A stretch of 64,000 nt of DNA from GCA-002726655 sp046582185 (GCA_046582185.1 JAYGEX010000007.1:62001-126000), one strand, 5' to 3'; numbered from the stretch's first letter, positions 36,840 to 45,498 are shown. Numbers and translations are program-made. The notes: generated by a model not told the origin, from the letters alone.

Positions 36840-37280
36840 GCGACGGCCCTTTTGTCGGTTACTGCCGGAAAAGGTTTTTATGCCGGTGTCAGTATTGGTT
36901 CCGCCAGTCTCGATGACGACTTCGATGGGCTGGTGATTGACGATGACGCTACCGCCTATCGACTGGTGGGCGGCTGGTGGGTCAATTTGTATATTGCGTT
37001 GGAAGCGGGTTATCACAACTTTGGTGATTTCGAACAAACGATCAACGTTAACGGCGTGCCGAGCAAGGCGACGCTATGCGCAGATGGTTATACCCTGGGA
37101 TTGCAGGCCAGTTATCCAATATCGAACAAGTTTGCAATCCTGGGTAGAGCTGGGGCCTTTTTCCGGGATGGCGAGGCAGCGATCAACAACGTCAGTCAGG
37201 CTACTCCGGAAGAGACCAATCCTTATCTTGGCCTGGGGCTCAGCTACGCCTTTACTGATAGGCTTGTTGGCTCCAGGTAG
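36840..37280 (+). pseudogene. Outer-membrane beta-barrel protein fragment
   Basis: The frame reads TALLSVTAGKGFYAGVSIGS and then alternating beta-strand pattern (YRLVGGWWVNLYIALEAGYHNFGDF, YTLGLQASYPISNKFAILGRAG, NPYLGLGLSYAFTD) like small OmpA/OprG-type barrels. The signal peptide is cut short at the junction with the TPR remnant, and the last strand does not end in an aromatic residue, since TAG follows LVGSR. It is about 145 residues against 170-200 for intact relatives. I take it as a decayed gene. Confidence 0.6.
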
Positions 37281-37391
37281 GGTTGCTTATGTTAGCGGTG
37301 ACTGACGCGGAATTGTTCGTCGGGAAAATAAAAGAATTCATTAATCAAGCAGACTGAAATATAGATTGCCTGACCCTGATTCCCTTGTAAC

Positions 37392-37410
37392 AATAGGTAA
37401 ACCGTCCCCC
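37392..37410 (-). repeat. Inverted copy of the GGGGACRGTTTACCTATT motif
   Basis: Read on the minus strand this is GGGGGACGGTTTACCTATT, matching the core of the inverted repeat at 30214-30258. It is located 28 bp before the flavoenzyme start at 37438. Confidence 0.5.
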
Positions 37411-37437
37411 GATGCCACTGGTTAGGAATGATAAGTT

Positions 37438-38604
37438 ATGACGATAGATCTGGACGTCGGCGTTAACGAAGAAATTAAGCGGTTAAGGCCGATTATTGTA
37501 GCTCATGCCGATCATGCGGAGGAAAAACGACAGTTATGCAATGTTGTTGCCAGGGAGATGGCGCTGGCGGGCCTGTATCGAATTGCGGCGCCAGTGAGCC
37601 TGAAAGGTGATGAAGCGCATCCAATCAAGCAAATCAAAACCATCGAAGCAATTTCTGAAATAAGCGGTGCTACAGGCTGGAACCTGATGATAGGCATCGA
37701 GACGATGGGGATCCTTGGCGCCATCTATGGAGCCGAACTCACTCTTAGCCTCTACTCCGATCCTGCTCTAATTATTTCTGGAAGCCTTAACCCACTCGGT
37801 CACGCTGTGCGCGAGGATGGCGGCTATAGGGTGAGTGGGCAGTGGCCTTTTGTGAGCGGTATACACAATGCTCATTATTTCTGGGGTCAGAGCATTGTGC
37901 ATGAAGATGGCGTGCCGCTTAAAGACTCAAAAGGCTACGTTTTCTGCGAGACCCTGGTGCCCGTGGAACAAACGCAGATCATAGATACATGGCATGTGTC
38001 CGGAATGAGAGGTTCCGGCAGTCATGATGTAAAACTGGATGACGTATTTGTTTCTGATGAATACACCAGCCATACACAGAACCTTAGACCTTTAGAAGAT
38101 GGAACCCTATACAAGCTGCCGCTGTTCAGTCGGCTGGCTTATAATAAGGTAGGGGTTGCCACGGGTATTGCCCGCGCCGCCATGCAGCATTTTATTGAAC
38201 TAGCCGCAGTTAAAAAGCCCAGGGCCTCCTCGGTGCAATTGCAAAACCGGGCGGATGCCCAGCGCGCCGTATCAGAAGCCGAGAGGCTGATCGGCTCAGC
38301 ACGGAGCTACGTGTTCGAAACGATAGAAGAGTTGTGGCAAACAGTCGACCGGGGAGACCGTCCGACTAACAAGTTGAGAGCGCTGGTCCAATTGAGTTGT
38401 TCTGGCGCTGCAAACGAATCTGTAAAGGCTGTGGAAATGCTTTACTCTGCGGCGGGTGCCAGTGCTAATTTTGTTTCCAGCCCCTTGGATAGATGTATGC
38501 GGGATGTAATGGTTGTAAGGCAGCACATCATGGTTTCACCTCAATTTTCTGAGGCAATAGGAAGAGTGTTGCTAGGGATGGAGTCGGGTACCTTCCTGTT
38601 CTAG
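37438..38604 (+). CDS. Acyl-CoA-dehydrogenase-like flavin monooxygenase (group D)
   Basis: A 388-residue protein with the acyl-CoA dehydrogenase fold (N-terminal helical, middle beta, C-terminal four-helix bundle). Motifs such as SGATGWNLMIG, YRVSGQWPFVSGIHNA (middle domain) and DTWHVSGMRGSGSHDV place it with the HsaA/HpaB-like or indole-type two-component flavin monooxygenases rather than true CoA dehydrogenases, because the catalytic glutamate region of the latter is not evident. It would need a separate flavin reductase, which is not adjacent. A methyltransferase gene follows 43 bp later on the same strand, so the pair may modify one compound. Confidence 0.75.
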   Translation: MTIDLDVGVNEEIKRLRPIIVAHADHAEEKRQLCNVVAREMALAGLYRIAAPVSLKGDEAHPIKQIKTIEAISEISGATGWNLMIGIETMGILGAIYGAELTLSLYSDPALIISGSLNPLGHAVREDGGYRVSGQWPFVSGIHNAHYFWGQSIVHEDGVPLKDSKGYVFCETLVPVEQTQIIDTWHVSGMRGSGSHDVKLDDVFVSDEYTSHTQNLRPLEDGTLYKLPLFSRLAYNKVGVATGIARAAMQHFIELAAVKKPRASSVQLQNRADAQRAVSEAERLIGSARSYVFETIEELWQTVDRGDRPTNKLRALVQLSCSGAANESVKAVEMLYSAAGASANFVSSPLDRCMRDVMVVRQHIMVSPQFSEAIGRVLLGMESGTFLF

Positions 38605-38647
38605 TCGGAAAACCATCACAGGTTTTATGTAATGAACGAGACGCTCA

Positions 38648-39469
38648 ATGAAAAATCTAGCTTATCCAAAACCTGCCAGTGCCCCTGCTTACACGCTCAC
38701 TGAAGAGATGCAGGGCTGGTTGAACAACCCATCCTTTCCGCGTACCGCCGCATATGATCCCGCGTGGGTGCTGGAAAACGATATGGGACCCCACGTATTG
38801 TGGATGACAGAATGGGCGCTGCAAGCGCTTAGACCAGAACCAGGCCTGCGCATTCTGGACCTTGGCTGTGGCAGAGCTGTTAGCTCAATGTTCCTGGCGA
38901 GAGAATGTGACGCGCAGGTCTGGGCAGCAGATTTATGGATCCCTGCTGACGACAACCAAAAACGCATCACTGCCGCAGGCTTAGGTCTACAGGTAACACC
39001 AGTGCATACCGAGGCGCATAATTTGCCGTTTGAGAAAGGTTTTTTCGATGTCATCATTTCTATCGACGCCTACCAGTATTTTGGCACCGATGATCTGTAT
39101 CTTGGCTATATCAGTAAGTTCCTGAAACCTGGCGGCACGCTTGCAATCGTCGTTCCCAGCGTTACCCGCGAAATAGTGGGTGAACCTCCCAAAACTCTGC
39201 AACCATTTTGGGAATGGGATTTCTGTTGCTTCCATACCGCTGACTGGTGGCGGCGTCACTGGGCCAAAACGGGGCTTATGGAGGTACTATCCTCCGATGT
39301 GCTGGAAGATGGCTGGCTGCGTTGGCAGGAATGGACTCATGTTTCTGACCATGCTGCTGCAGGGCCATACTCGGGTGTGGTGGGCGGCCAAACAGCAGAG
39401 ATGCTTGAGGCAGACCAGGGCGAATACCTGTGTTTTTCCCGCGTGTTGGCACGAAGGCCCCTGGGCTGA
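38648..39469 (+). CDS. SAM-dependent methyltransferase
   Basis: A 273-residue class I methyltransferase. Motif I is LRILDLGCGRAVSSMFLA (about 75-92). The acidic residue ending strand 2 is in WAADLW, motif II/post-I is FFDVIISIDAYQYFG, and motif III is FLKPGGTLAIVVPS. The N-terminal 60 residues are an extension that may help substrate binding. The methyl acceptor is unknown; it follows the flavin monooxygenase gene and might O-methylate its hydroxylated product. Confidence 0.8.
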   Translation: MKNLAYPKPASAPAYTLTEEMQGWLNNPSFPRTAAYDPAWVLENDMGPHVLWMTEWALQALRPEPGLRILDLGCGRAVSSMFLARECDAQVWAADLWIPADDNQKRITAAGLGLQVTPVHTEAHNLPFEKGFFDVIISIDAYQYFGTDDLYLGYISKFLKPGGTLAIVVPSVTREIVGEPPKTLQPFWEWDFCCFHTADWWRRHWAKTGLMEVLSSDVLEDGWLRWQEWTHVSDHAAAGPYSGVVGGQTAEMLEADQGEYLCFSRVLARRPLG

Positions 39470-39515
39470 CTTACTCTGTCTTCCGATTCCCCTGTAGAAA
39501 ATGACGTGTATCGCC

Positions 39516-39534
39516 GGGTGGGATGAATGCAAAT
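39516..39534 (+). repeat. GGGTGGGATGAATGCAAAT, copy 2 of a dispersed motif
   Basis: One base differs from the copy at 35309-35327, and both are flanked by TCGC(G/C)GGG. Confidence 0.5.
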
Positions 39535-39969
39535 TCAGACTAGTTCAGTTTTAGTTCAACCCTGAACTGATTGAATCCACTCTGCTTGTTCAGGTTTTTC
39601 GTTTCCCGAACCAGGTGACGGGCAAATTGTTTAAGTTTGATTGGATCGCTGCCAGATGAAGTATAGATAGATTGCATGACCTGGGAAAACATTGCTGTAA
39701 GCTGATCCTTATTGATGTCAGTTAACGAAAACGCCGTCAGGTGCAATTTGATCAATCTTGGCCAAACTGCACTGGTGAGCTTTCCAGGGTTTTTTCACCA
39801 TCCTCGTTAGGCATCTGTCGCATTCGAGGAGGGTGCTTACGATCGACTAGACGACAATTTTTGGGTACCCATGACCAGGCAATACCCCGCAATGCTGAGT
39901 GCACCGTCAATGCGGTACGCCTGGGACATAAGAAAACAGTTTTATAACGACGAATTGAATCGTCCTATG

Positions 39970-40020
39970 CTTACAGAAGTCTGAAGCAAATTCCTAAATG
40001 TAGGGTGTCATGATTTACTT
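39970..40020. repeat. Palindromic dispersed repeat, copy C (partial)
   Basis: CTTACAGAAGTCTG, AATTCCTAAATG and GGGTGTCATGATTTA line up in order with the right half of copy B (43923-44026). Only this half is present. Confidence 0.45.
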
Positions 40021-40095
40021 ACTATTTGCATAACAATCACGGCCTTGGCACAGTGGTAACGCAAAGAGGCCAAATTTCAACACGAGCAGCTCGCC

Positions 40096-41235
40096 ATGAC
40101 CTATGAAATCAAACGCTTCCCTCACTCTGGTACCATTGATGCCGATGGTCATATTCTGGAGCCTGCGGATCTGTGGGAAAACTATCTGGAAGATCAATAT
40201 AAAGATCGCGCCTTACGAATCAAGGTGGATGACGACGGTTATGAATACCTCGAAATCAATCAATTACCCTCAAAACGCTCTCGCAAGGGGTCACTGGGAT
40301 TACTTGGCGCCATGGGTGAAGAAGACATGCGACCCAGCCCGGAGAGGCGTTATTCGGACAACATGCCTTTTGGTTCCTGCGACGCCGGTCAACGACTGGA
40401 CCTGATGCAGCAGGAGAACCTCGAATGCACCTTGCTGTACCCAACCATTGGTCTGTTATGGGAGGTCGAACTGAAGGACCCGGAACTTAGCCTGGCCTAT
40501 TGTCGGGCCTATAACCGCTGGATCGCGGACTTCTGCCGCGACTCAAAGGGAAAGTTGGTACCCATCGCCCAACTTACCCTGCTTGATGTTGCAGGTTCCG
40601 TGCAGGAGCTTGAGCGGGCGGTCAGGGACGGCTGTAAAGGTGCATGGGTCAACCCTTTTAACCATCATAAAATCATTCACGGTGATGAAGCACACTATCC
40701 CCTGTTCCAAAAATGTGTCGAACTGGATGTGCCACTGGCGATTCACCCTACGTTCACGCCCCACCCAGCAGCGGCTGATATTTTTGAGTGGCCCCGGCGC
40801 GGTCGGGCCTGGGGTGAGGCCATCTGGCTGCGAGCCATCGTCCAACAGGCGCTGATTTCGTTTTTTTCACTGGGCACGTTGGAGAAATTTCCAGCGTTAC
40901 GGCTCGGTGTCCTGGAAACAGGTTCCGGTTGGATTGGCGCCATGCTGGACCGACTGGATGCATTCTCGGAATCCATGAACATTAAGCGCACTTCAGCCAC
41001 AGAATTGTTTCGTCGGCAGTGCTTTATTTCCGGTGATCCTGACGAAACAGCGGCACCGCACATTATCGAACATGTTGGCGCAGATTGTTTTATGTGGGCG
41101 ACAGACTATCCGCACCCGGATCACCCTCACACCTGGGTAGATGACCTAACGCGCTATGCCGAGCAACTATCCGCAGAAGCCCGCCCTAAAGTTCTGGGCG
41201 AAAACGTGAAGCGCATTTACAAGTTAGCGTACTGA
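40096..41235 (+). CDS. Amidohydrolase-family metal-dependent hydrolase/decarboxylase
   Basis: A 379-residue TIM-barrel protein of the amidohydrolase-2 family. Metal-site motifs are IDADGHILEP (D15, H19), LAIHPTF (about 214-220), LETGSGWI and WATDYPHPDHPHTW near the C-terminus (catalytic Asp). This set is shared with ACMSD-like and gamma-resorcylate decarboxylases and predicted hydrolases. The ATG has CGAGCAGCTCGCC upstream and no strong ribosome site. It converges on an enoyl-CoA hydratase gene, with only 37 bp between the stops, and probably acts on an aromatic or cyclic intermediate. Confidence 0.8.
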   Translation: MTYEIKRFPHSGTIDADGHILEPADLWENYLEDQYKDRALRIKVDDDGYEYLEINQLPSKRSRKGSLGLLGAMGEEDMRPSPERRYSDNMPFGSCDAGQRLDLMQQENLECTLLYPTIGLLWEVELKDPELSLAYCRAYNRWIADFCRDSKGKLVPIAQLTLLDVAGSVQELERAVRDGCKGAWVNPFNHHKIIHGDEAHYPLFQKCVELDVPLAIHPTFTPHPAAADIFEWPRRGRAWGEAIWLRAIVQQALISFFSLGTLEKFPALRLGVLETGSGWIGAMLDRLDAFSESMNIKRTSATELFRRQCFISGDPDETAAPHIIEHVGADCFMWATDYPHPDHPHTWVDDLTRYAEQLSAEARPKVLGENVKRIYKLAY

Positions 41236-41272
41236 CGCTTCACATTGCTCTGGTATCAGATTTCTGATTCCA

Positions 41273-42043
41273 TTACTGGGGCAGCTTGGAAAAATCGGGA
41301 GCTCGTTTCTCCAGGAAGGCGGCAACAGCTTCACGATTGGCTGGTGCACCAGTGAGCCTGGCAAACGCCTTGTCTTCAGATGCGCGCGCCCGCGAAAAGC
41401 CGTCCTCGCGATGCTGGATCAACAGGTTCTTGGTGGTCACCAGTGAAATCAACGGCATGGCAGCAATCTCCTTAGCTTTAGCTAATACATCACGCATCAA
41501 TTCATCGGGTTCTGATACGCGAAAAACAAGCCCAATATCTTTTGCCTCTGCCGCGTCGAGCCATCGTGCAGTAAAAAGGATATCTGCCGCGTTTGCCGAG
41601 CCAATCACTTTAGGCAAAAGATATGAGTTGCCAGCCTCAACGGTCACACCCAAGGATGCAAAGGGTGCGCGCAAACGTGCGGTGCTGGACATATAAACCA
41701 GGTCGCAATGGGGTAGCAGTGTTAGGCCGATGCCAACACCAATGCCGTTCACTGCGGCCATCAGCGGCTTCGGAAATGCGGCGACCGTTTTAATGAAATA
41801 GCCAAACTGGCTTACAAAACCTTTTTCGCGACGCGACGGATCACCCATCTCTCCCAGGTCCTGACCGGCAGAAAATGCACGACCTGAACCGGTAATAATC
41901 ACAACGGAGACTTCATCGTTTGTCGCTGCTGCAGAAAGTGCGTCGCCAACCGCTTTGTACATCTCATCATTAAACGCATTAAGTGCGGCAGGTCGATTTA
42001 GAGTTAAGGTTTGAACTCGCGCGCTGGTTTCGATGCTTATCAT
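41273..42043 (-). CDS. Enoyl-CoA hydratase/isomerase family protein
   Basis: A 256-residue crotonase-fold enzyme. The oxyanion-hole signatures are SAGQDLGEM (about 59-67) and AAVNGIGVGIGLTLLPHCD (about 104-122), and the CoA-binding region is intact. The glutamates expected at the acid/base positions are partly replaced (FASLGVTVEAG has one, VEAGNS), so an isomerase rather than a classical hydratase activity is possible. It overlaps the upstream VOC gene by 4 bp, so the two are translationally coupled. Confidence 0.85.
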   Translation of the reverse strand: MISIETSARVQTLTLNRPAALNAFNDEMYKAVGDALSAAATNDEVSVVIITGSGRAFSAGQDLGEMGDPSRREKGFVSQFGYFIKTVAAFPKPLMAAVNGIGVGIGLTLLPHCDLVYMSSTARLRAPFASLGVTVEAGNSYLLPKVIGSANAADILFTARWLDAAEAKDIGLVFRVSEPDELMRDVLAKAKEIAAMPLISLVTTKNLLIQHREDGFSRARASEDKAFARLTGAPANREAVAAFLEKRAPDFSKLPQ

Positions 42044-42903
42044 ATTTGCTCAACTCTCTCTGGGTGCCCGGACCACTGCCAGGCTTTGGTTGGCCTTGAG
42101 AGACCAAGCATCATGCCGCCGAGTGATTTAGGATGGAGCCACAAACCATCGGCTGGCTTGTCATCACTACGTCCTTCAGGCCGATCTACCGTCACAGCTT
42201 CACCGCGTGCTTTAACCCGGGCCTCGATTTCCAGGAGGTCGGACGTTTCCGCGTATGCCATATACAGGCAGGCACCAGTCTTGCCGAAGAAGCGACCCAT
42301 GGTATTCGTGGGCTCCAGGGGTGTGATTACTTCGAATCGATGCAGTAAGTCTTTTCGGAACAGGGTGAGAGTCCCTGAGTATCCGAAACCGGGCGAGTTA
42401 ATTTCAACAAACTCCTGGGCATCCAGCGAAAATACACGTGCAAACTTTGCTGTCTCCTCGACTGAATTCGCGGCCAGCAATGTCGCCTCATAGAAGAAGT
42501 CTGTCAATCCAACTGCCGGTCTATCCTCATGCCTACTAACGATAACACGAAGCCCTTCAATACCAATATCACGGCCATCGATAAACAGCTGGCTACGTTC
42601 TTCGACAATGTTCTCGAACTGAGGCGAGAGGCTAGCCTGTACTTCCTTTACGTCAGCACAGGAAACACCAGCTCCGAACATGTGGGCTCCACGGCTCGCG
42701 ACTGCATCTGCCACAACGCCAGCGCCATCAGCTTCAAGGAGCTCAATAATTCCTGACCCCAGCCTTAAACTGGTTCTTGAAGCGCCAAGGCATGCAATCT
42801 TGTCTGTGCCAGAGACTTCGGCATCGAGTATAGATTGCCAACCCTCTATAGCTTTAGATACATCAGGTACGGCAAGTTGTATACGATCAATTTCCAGCAA
42901 CAT
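42040..42903 (-). CDS. VOC-superfamily protein, two-module
   Basis: A 287-residue protein with glyoxalase/bleomycin-resistance-like modules. Module 1 begins IDRIQLAVPDVSKAIEGWQS and module 2 starts near residue 135, GLTDFFYEATLLAANSV. Only some metal ligands are obvious. VOC proteins next to crotonase genes often act on CoA thioesters (methylmalonyl-CoA-epimerase-like) or as substrate-binding regulators of ring degradation. Its stop overlaps the enoyl-CoA hydratase start by 4 bp, so it is the first gene of a two-gene operon. Confidence 0.65.
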   Translation of the reverse strand: MLLEIDRIQLAVPDVSKAIEGWQSILDAEVSGTDKIACLGASRTSLRLGSGIIELLEADGAGVVADAVASRGAHMFGAGVSCADVKEVQASLSPQFENIVEERSQLFIDGRDIGIEGLRVIVSRHEDRPAVGLTDFFYEATLLAANSVEETAKFARVFSLDAQEFVEINSPGFGYSGTLTLFRKDLLHRFEVITPLEPTNTMGRFFGKTGACLYMAYAETSDLLEIEARVKARGEAVTVDRPEGRSDDKPADGLWLHPKSLGGMMLGLSRPTKAWQWSGHPERVEQI

Positions 42904-42999
42904 AGTCTTCCTCGTTTCATTCTTACAGATATGGGAACAAGCTGAACAAGTTACTACATCAAGACTGAAAAAATCCAGTTTCGATAAATGGCAGGAAGT

Positions 43000-43030
43000 G
43001 CAGTCTGTAGGATGTCCTGATTTATTGTAT
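43000..43030. repeat. Palindromic dispersed repeat, copy D (partial)
   Basis: GTCTGTAGGATGTCCTGATTTATTGTA matches the right end of copy B (TGTCCTGATTTATTGTAA). It lies in the gap before the nitroreductase. Confidence 0.45.
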
Positions 43031-43052
43031 TGACGCTACCAGAACCTGAGAT

Positions 43053-43126
43053 GGACATAGGCCGCAAAGGCCTTCTGGATGTCCGCAATTCTATCTGATA
43101 TGGAAGGTTGCGTAGAACGCATCAGA
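43053..43126. other. Two adjacent imperfect hairpins upstream of the nitroreductase gene
   Basis: Hairpin 1 pairs GGACATAGGCC (43053-43063) with GGCCT (43069-43073) and ATGTCC (43079-43084), a stem of 11 pairs with a 5-nt bulge. Hairpin 2 pairs TCTGAT (43094-43099) with ATCAGA (43121-43126) and GCGT (43110-43113) with ACGC (43117-43120). They could be repeat ends or an RNA element in the nitroreductase leader. Confidence 0.35.
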
Positions 43127-43195
43127 GATATGGAGATACATTCTTCTAGGGTATTCTAGTATCCTGATTATCAATCACAGTGACGAGGAGAAAAC

Positions 43196-43828
43196 ATGTC
43201 GGAAGAGATGGGAATATTTGAGGTGATGTTTAACAGTCGAGCAATGCGGCGTTTGGATACTCGCGAGGTTCCTGAAGATGTGCTTGTTAAACTCATCGAA
43301 TCAGCGAATCAGGCTCCTTCCGGCTCCAATATGCAAAACGGGCGCTGGATTGTCGTGCGTGATCAAGCGGTAAAGCAAAAGCTTGCTGATCTGAACCGGA
43401 AAGGCGTGGAAGCGTATATAGGTCCACAAGCATCTCGTCCTGGCAGTCTTCCGCATCAGTCAGAGGAAAAGCGCAAACGGATGTTAAATGCGGTGCTCTG
43501 GCAAATGGAACATATGCATGAATTCCCTGCATTAGTCATTGCCTGTATGGAGTTTGGGCAAAAAGTAGATGCTGCAACCATGGCTCGAGGCGGCGGTTCA
43601 ATTTGGCCTGGTATTCAAAATCTCTTGTTGGCAGCACGTGCATTAGGTCTCGGTGCAGCGCCGACCACCCTCGCACTAGGGGATCATACGGCAGTGGCGG
43701 AAGCCTTGAACTTGCCAGAGACTATGGGCGCATTCTGTTTGATCCCAGTTGGATATCCGCTCGGCAAGTTTGGCGCCGTCACGCGTAAGCCTGTGGATGA
43801 AATTATGCGATTTGATCACTGGTCTTGA
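43196..43828 (+). CDS. Nitroreductase-family flavoprotein
   Basis: A 210-residue NAD(P)H:FMN nitroreductase-like protein. Family motifs are MFNSRAMRRLDTREVP (phosphate-binding Arg/Ser near residues 14-18), LIESANQAPSGSNMQ and the C-terminal QNLLLAARALGLGAAPTTL. It would be an FMN homodimer reducing nitro compounds, quinones or dehydrogenating related substrates. GACGAGGAGAAAAC precedes the ATG, a strong ribosome site. It is flanked by dispersed repeats and stands alone on its strand. Confidence 0.88.
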   Translation: MSEEMGIFEVMFNSRAMRRLDTREVPEDVLVKLIESANQAPSGSNMQNGRWIVVRDQAVKQKLADLNRKGVEAYIGPQASRPGSLPHQSEEKRKRMLNAVLWQMEHMHEFPALVIACMEFGQKVDAATMARGGGSIWPGIQNLLLAARALGLGAAPTTLALGDHTAVAEALNLPETMGAFCLIPVGYPLGKFGAVTRKPVDEIMRFDHWS

Positions 43829-43855
43829 GCTGCATTATAGAAATGGATCTTACCC

Positions 43856-43872
43856 GCGCGGCAGCACCGCGC
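43856..43872 (+). other. GC-rich hairpin followed by A9
   Basis: GCGCGG (43856-43861) and CCGCGC (43867-43872) pair perfectly around CAGCA, 28 bp after the nitroreductase stop; nine A residues follow (43873-43881). The missing T-run argues against a standard terminator on either strand. Confidence 0.4.
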
Positions 43873-43922
43873 AAAAAAAAACCCGGATATCAAACAAGCA
43901 GATATAGATGGCTCGGAGAGGG

Positions 43923-44026
43923 GATTTGGGACAGCCAGGTCTCATCTCCTGCTTACAAATAAAATGGTCGAACTCTTACAATGGTCTGCGGCAATTTCCT
44001 AAATGCAGAATGTCCTGATTTATTGT
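43923..44026. repeat. Palindromic dispersed repeat, copy B
   Basis: About 104 bp, beginning GATTTGGGACAGCC and ending TGTCCTGATTTATT. The internal AAATAAAATGGTC and CTTACA match copy A (30294-30467) in the same order. It is non-coding and lies between the nitroreductase and MATE genes. Confidence 0.6.
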
Positions 44027-44106
44027 AACGGGGAAAATAGTATCATTCATATATTCTGGTACACTGCGCCCCTTCGTGCGCTCCACGGGCATTATATCCG
44101 CAGCAG

Positions 44107-45498
44107 TTGAGCACTGTGTTGTACAAACTTCTAAAGATCGAAAAAAATACGCTAAGCGAGCTGATGACTATCGCCTATCCAATGGTGGTGTCACAGGGTG
44201 CATTTGCGGTGATGATTTTTACCGACCGCTACTTCATGTCGCTGATCAGTCCAACCCATATGGCAGCATCACTGGGTGGTGGTGTGGCATCGTTCTTCTG
44301 TATGTCGTTGTTTATTGGCGTGCTCTCCTATGCCAATGCTCTAGTCGCTCAATACTACGGTGCCAGGGATCTTGAAAAGTGCCCAAGAGTGGTTACCCAA
44401 GGTCTTATATTATGCATTGGATTCATCCCGCTGTTGTTATTGATCGGCTACTTTGTTGGTAATCTGTTTAACCTTATGGGACATGCGCCCGAGATGGAGG
44501 TCCTTGAGCTTAAGTACTTTTATATCCTTATTTGGGGCTCCGGTATTGGCTTGATAAAAACCTGTTTTGCCTCTTATTTTACGGGGATTGCCAAGACACG
44601 CGTCGTTATGTTTGCTGACACAATTGGCGTTGCTTTAAATATACCACTCACTTATGTATTGATTTTTGGCACCTGGTATTTTCCAGAACTCGGGATCGAA
44701 GGGGCGGCCTATGCCACCATTATCTGTTCGGTCATTAGCCTGTTCGTCTTTATGCTTTTCTATTTTGAACGCCACCACAGGACGAAATACAAGATTAACG
44801 ATTCATTCAATCTTGAAATTGGCATTCTGCGGCGTTATATGAGGTTGGGGATTCCATCAGGGATCGAGATGTTCCTGAATGTGGCGGCGTTCAATCTGTT
44901 TTTGCTGATGTATCAATCTTACGGCATTGCCGAAGCCGCATCGGCGGCGATTGTTTTCAACTGGGATATTATGTCCTTTGTACCAATGATCGGACTGAAC
45001 GTTGCGCTAATTAGCATGGTGGGTCGCTTTGTAGGTGAAAGAAACCTGGACCGAATGCGAGAGGTCATTGTATCGGGCTTTTTGATTAGCCTTGCATACT
45101 CCAGTTTCCTTGCCTTTGCCTTCGTAGTTTTTCGTGAACCCCTGGTCGCGATATTTATTGTTGAAGGTCAGCATTCCAGTGCAATTCTGGAATTGTCGAC
45201 TTTTATGATGGTTGGACTCGCCAGCTATGTACTGGCTGATGCGATCATCCTTGTGGCTGGCGGCGTGTTGCGGGGTGCGGGTGATACTCAATGGTTGATG
45301 TGGGCATCAGTGTTGCTCCATTGGGCGATGCTACTTGCTCAGTACGTGGTTATTAAAATTTTGTACCTAGGTCCTCGTACGGCGTGGGTGGTTTTTGTTG
45401 TAATGATTATATTAACCGCCATCGTCTATCTGTTTCGACTTAGAAGCGGAAAATGGCGCTCCCCTGAGGCATTAGCCAGAGTGATGGCTGAACAGTAA
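44107..45498 (+). CDS. MATE-family efflux transporter
   Basis: A 463-residue polyspecific cation/drug efflux protein with about twelve membrane segments in two related halves. The first half starts with LMTIAYPMVVSQGAFAVMIFT and contains the family string TDRYFM; the second half opens near residue 240 with GIPSGIEMFLN. Typical MATE motifs GAAYATIICS and GAGDTQWLM are visible. It should couple Na+ or H+ entry to drug export. The start is uncertain: TTG 44107 gives the full N-terminus, with GTG 44116 also possible, and there is no clear ribosome site. Confidence 0.83.
   Translation: MSTVLYKLLKIEKNTLSELMTIAYPMVVSQGAFAVMIFTDRYFMSLISPTHMAASLGGGVASFFCMSLFIGVLSYANALVAQYYGARDLEKCPRVVTQGLILCIGFIPLLLLIGYFVGNLFNLMGHAPEMEVLELKYFYILIWGSGIGLIKTCFASYFTGIAKTRVVMFADTIGVALNIPLTYVLIFGTWYFPELGIEGAAYATIICSVISLFVFMLFYFERHHRTKYKINDSFNLEIGILRRYMRLGIPSGIEMFLNVAAFNLFLLMYQSYGIAEAASAAIVFNWDIMSFVPMIGLNVALISMVGRFVGERNLDRMREVIVSGFLISLAYSSFLAFAFVVFREPLVAIFIVEGQHSSAILELSTFMMVGLASYVLADAIILVAGGVLRGAGDTQWLMWASVLLHWAMLLAQYVVIKILYLGPRTAWVVFVVMIILTAIVYLFRLRSGKWRSPEALARVMAEQ

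Larger units (their letters stand above)
39470..40095. other. 626-bp region with repeats and a small minus-strand frame
   Basis: It contains copy 2 of the GGGTGGGAYGAATGCAAAT motif (39516-39534), palindromic repeat copy C (39970-40020) and a minus-strand frame of about 71 codons (39540-39755, TTG start, tail NQFRVELKLN). That frame has normal residue usage but no ribosome site, so it may be a remnant or a short hypothetical gene. Frames at 39741-39947 on both strands have no family signature I recognise. Confidence 0.4.

Noticed and set aside
39741..39947. Overlapping short frames on both strands as a transposase remnant
   Set aside because: I could not match either translation to a transposase family.
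43856..43881. GCGCGG hairpin as an intrinsic terminator of nitroreductase
   Set aside because: The stem is followed by A9, not T-run; on the other strand the T-run precedes the stem.
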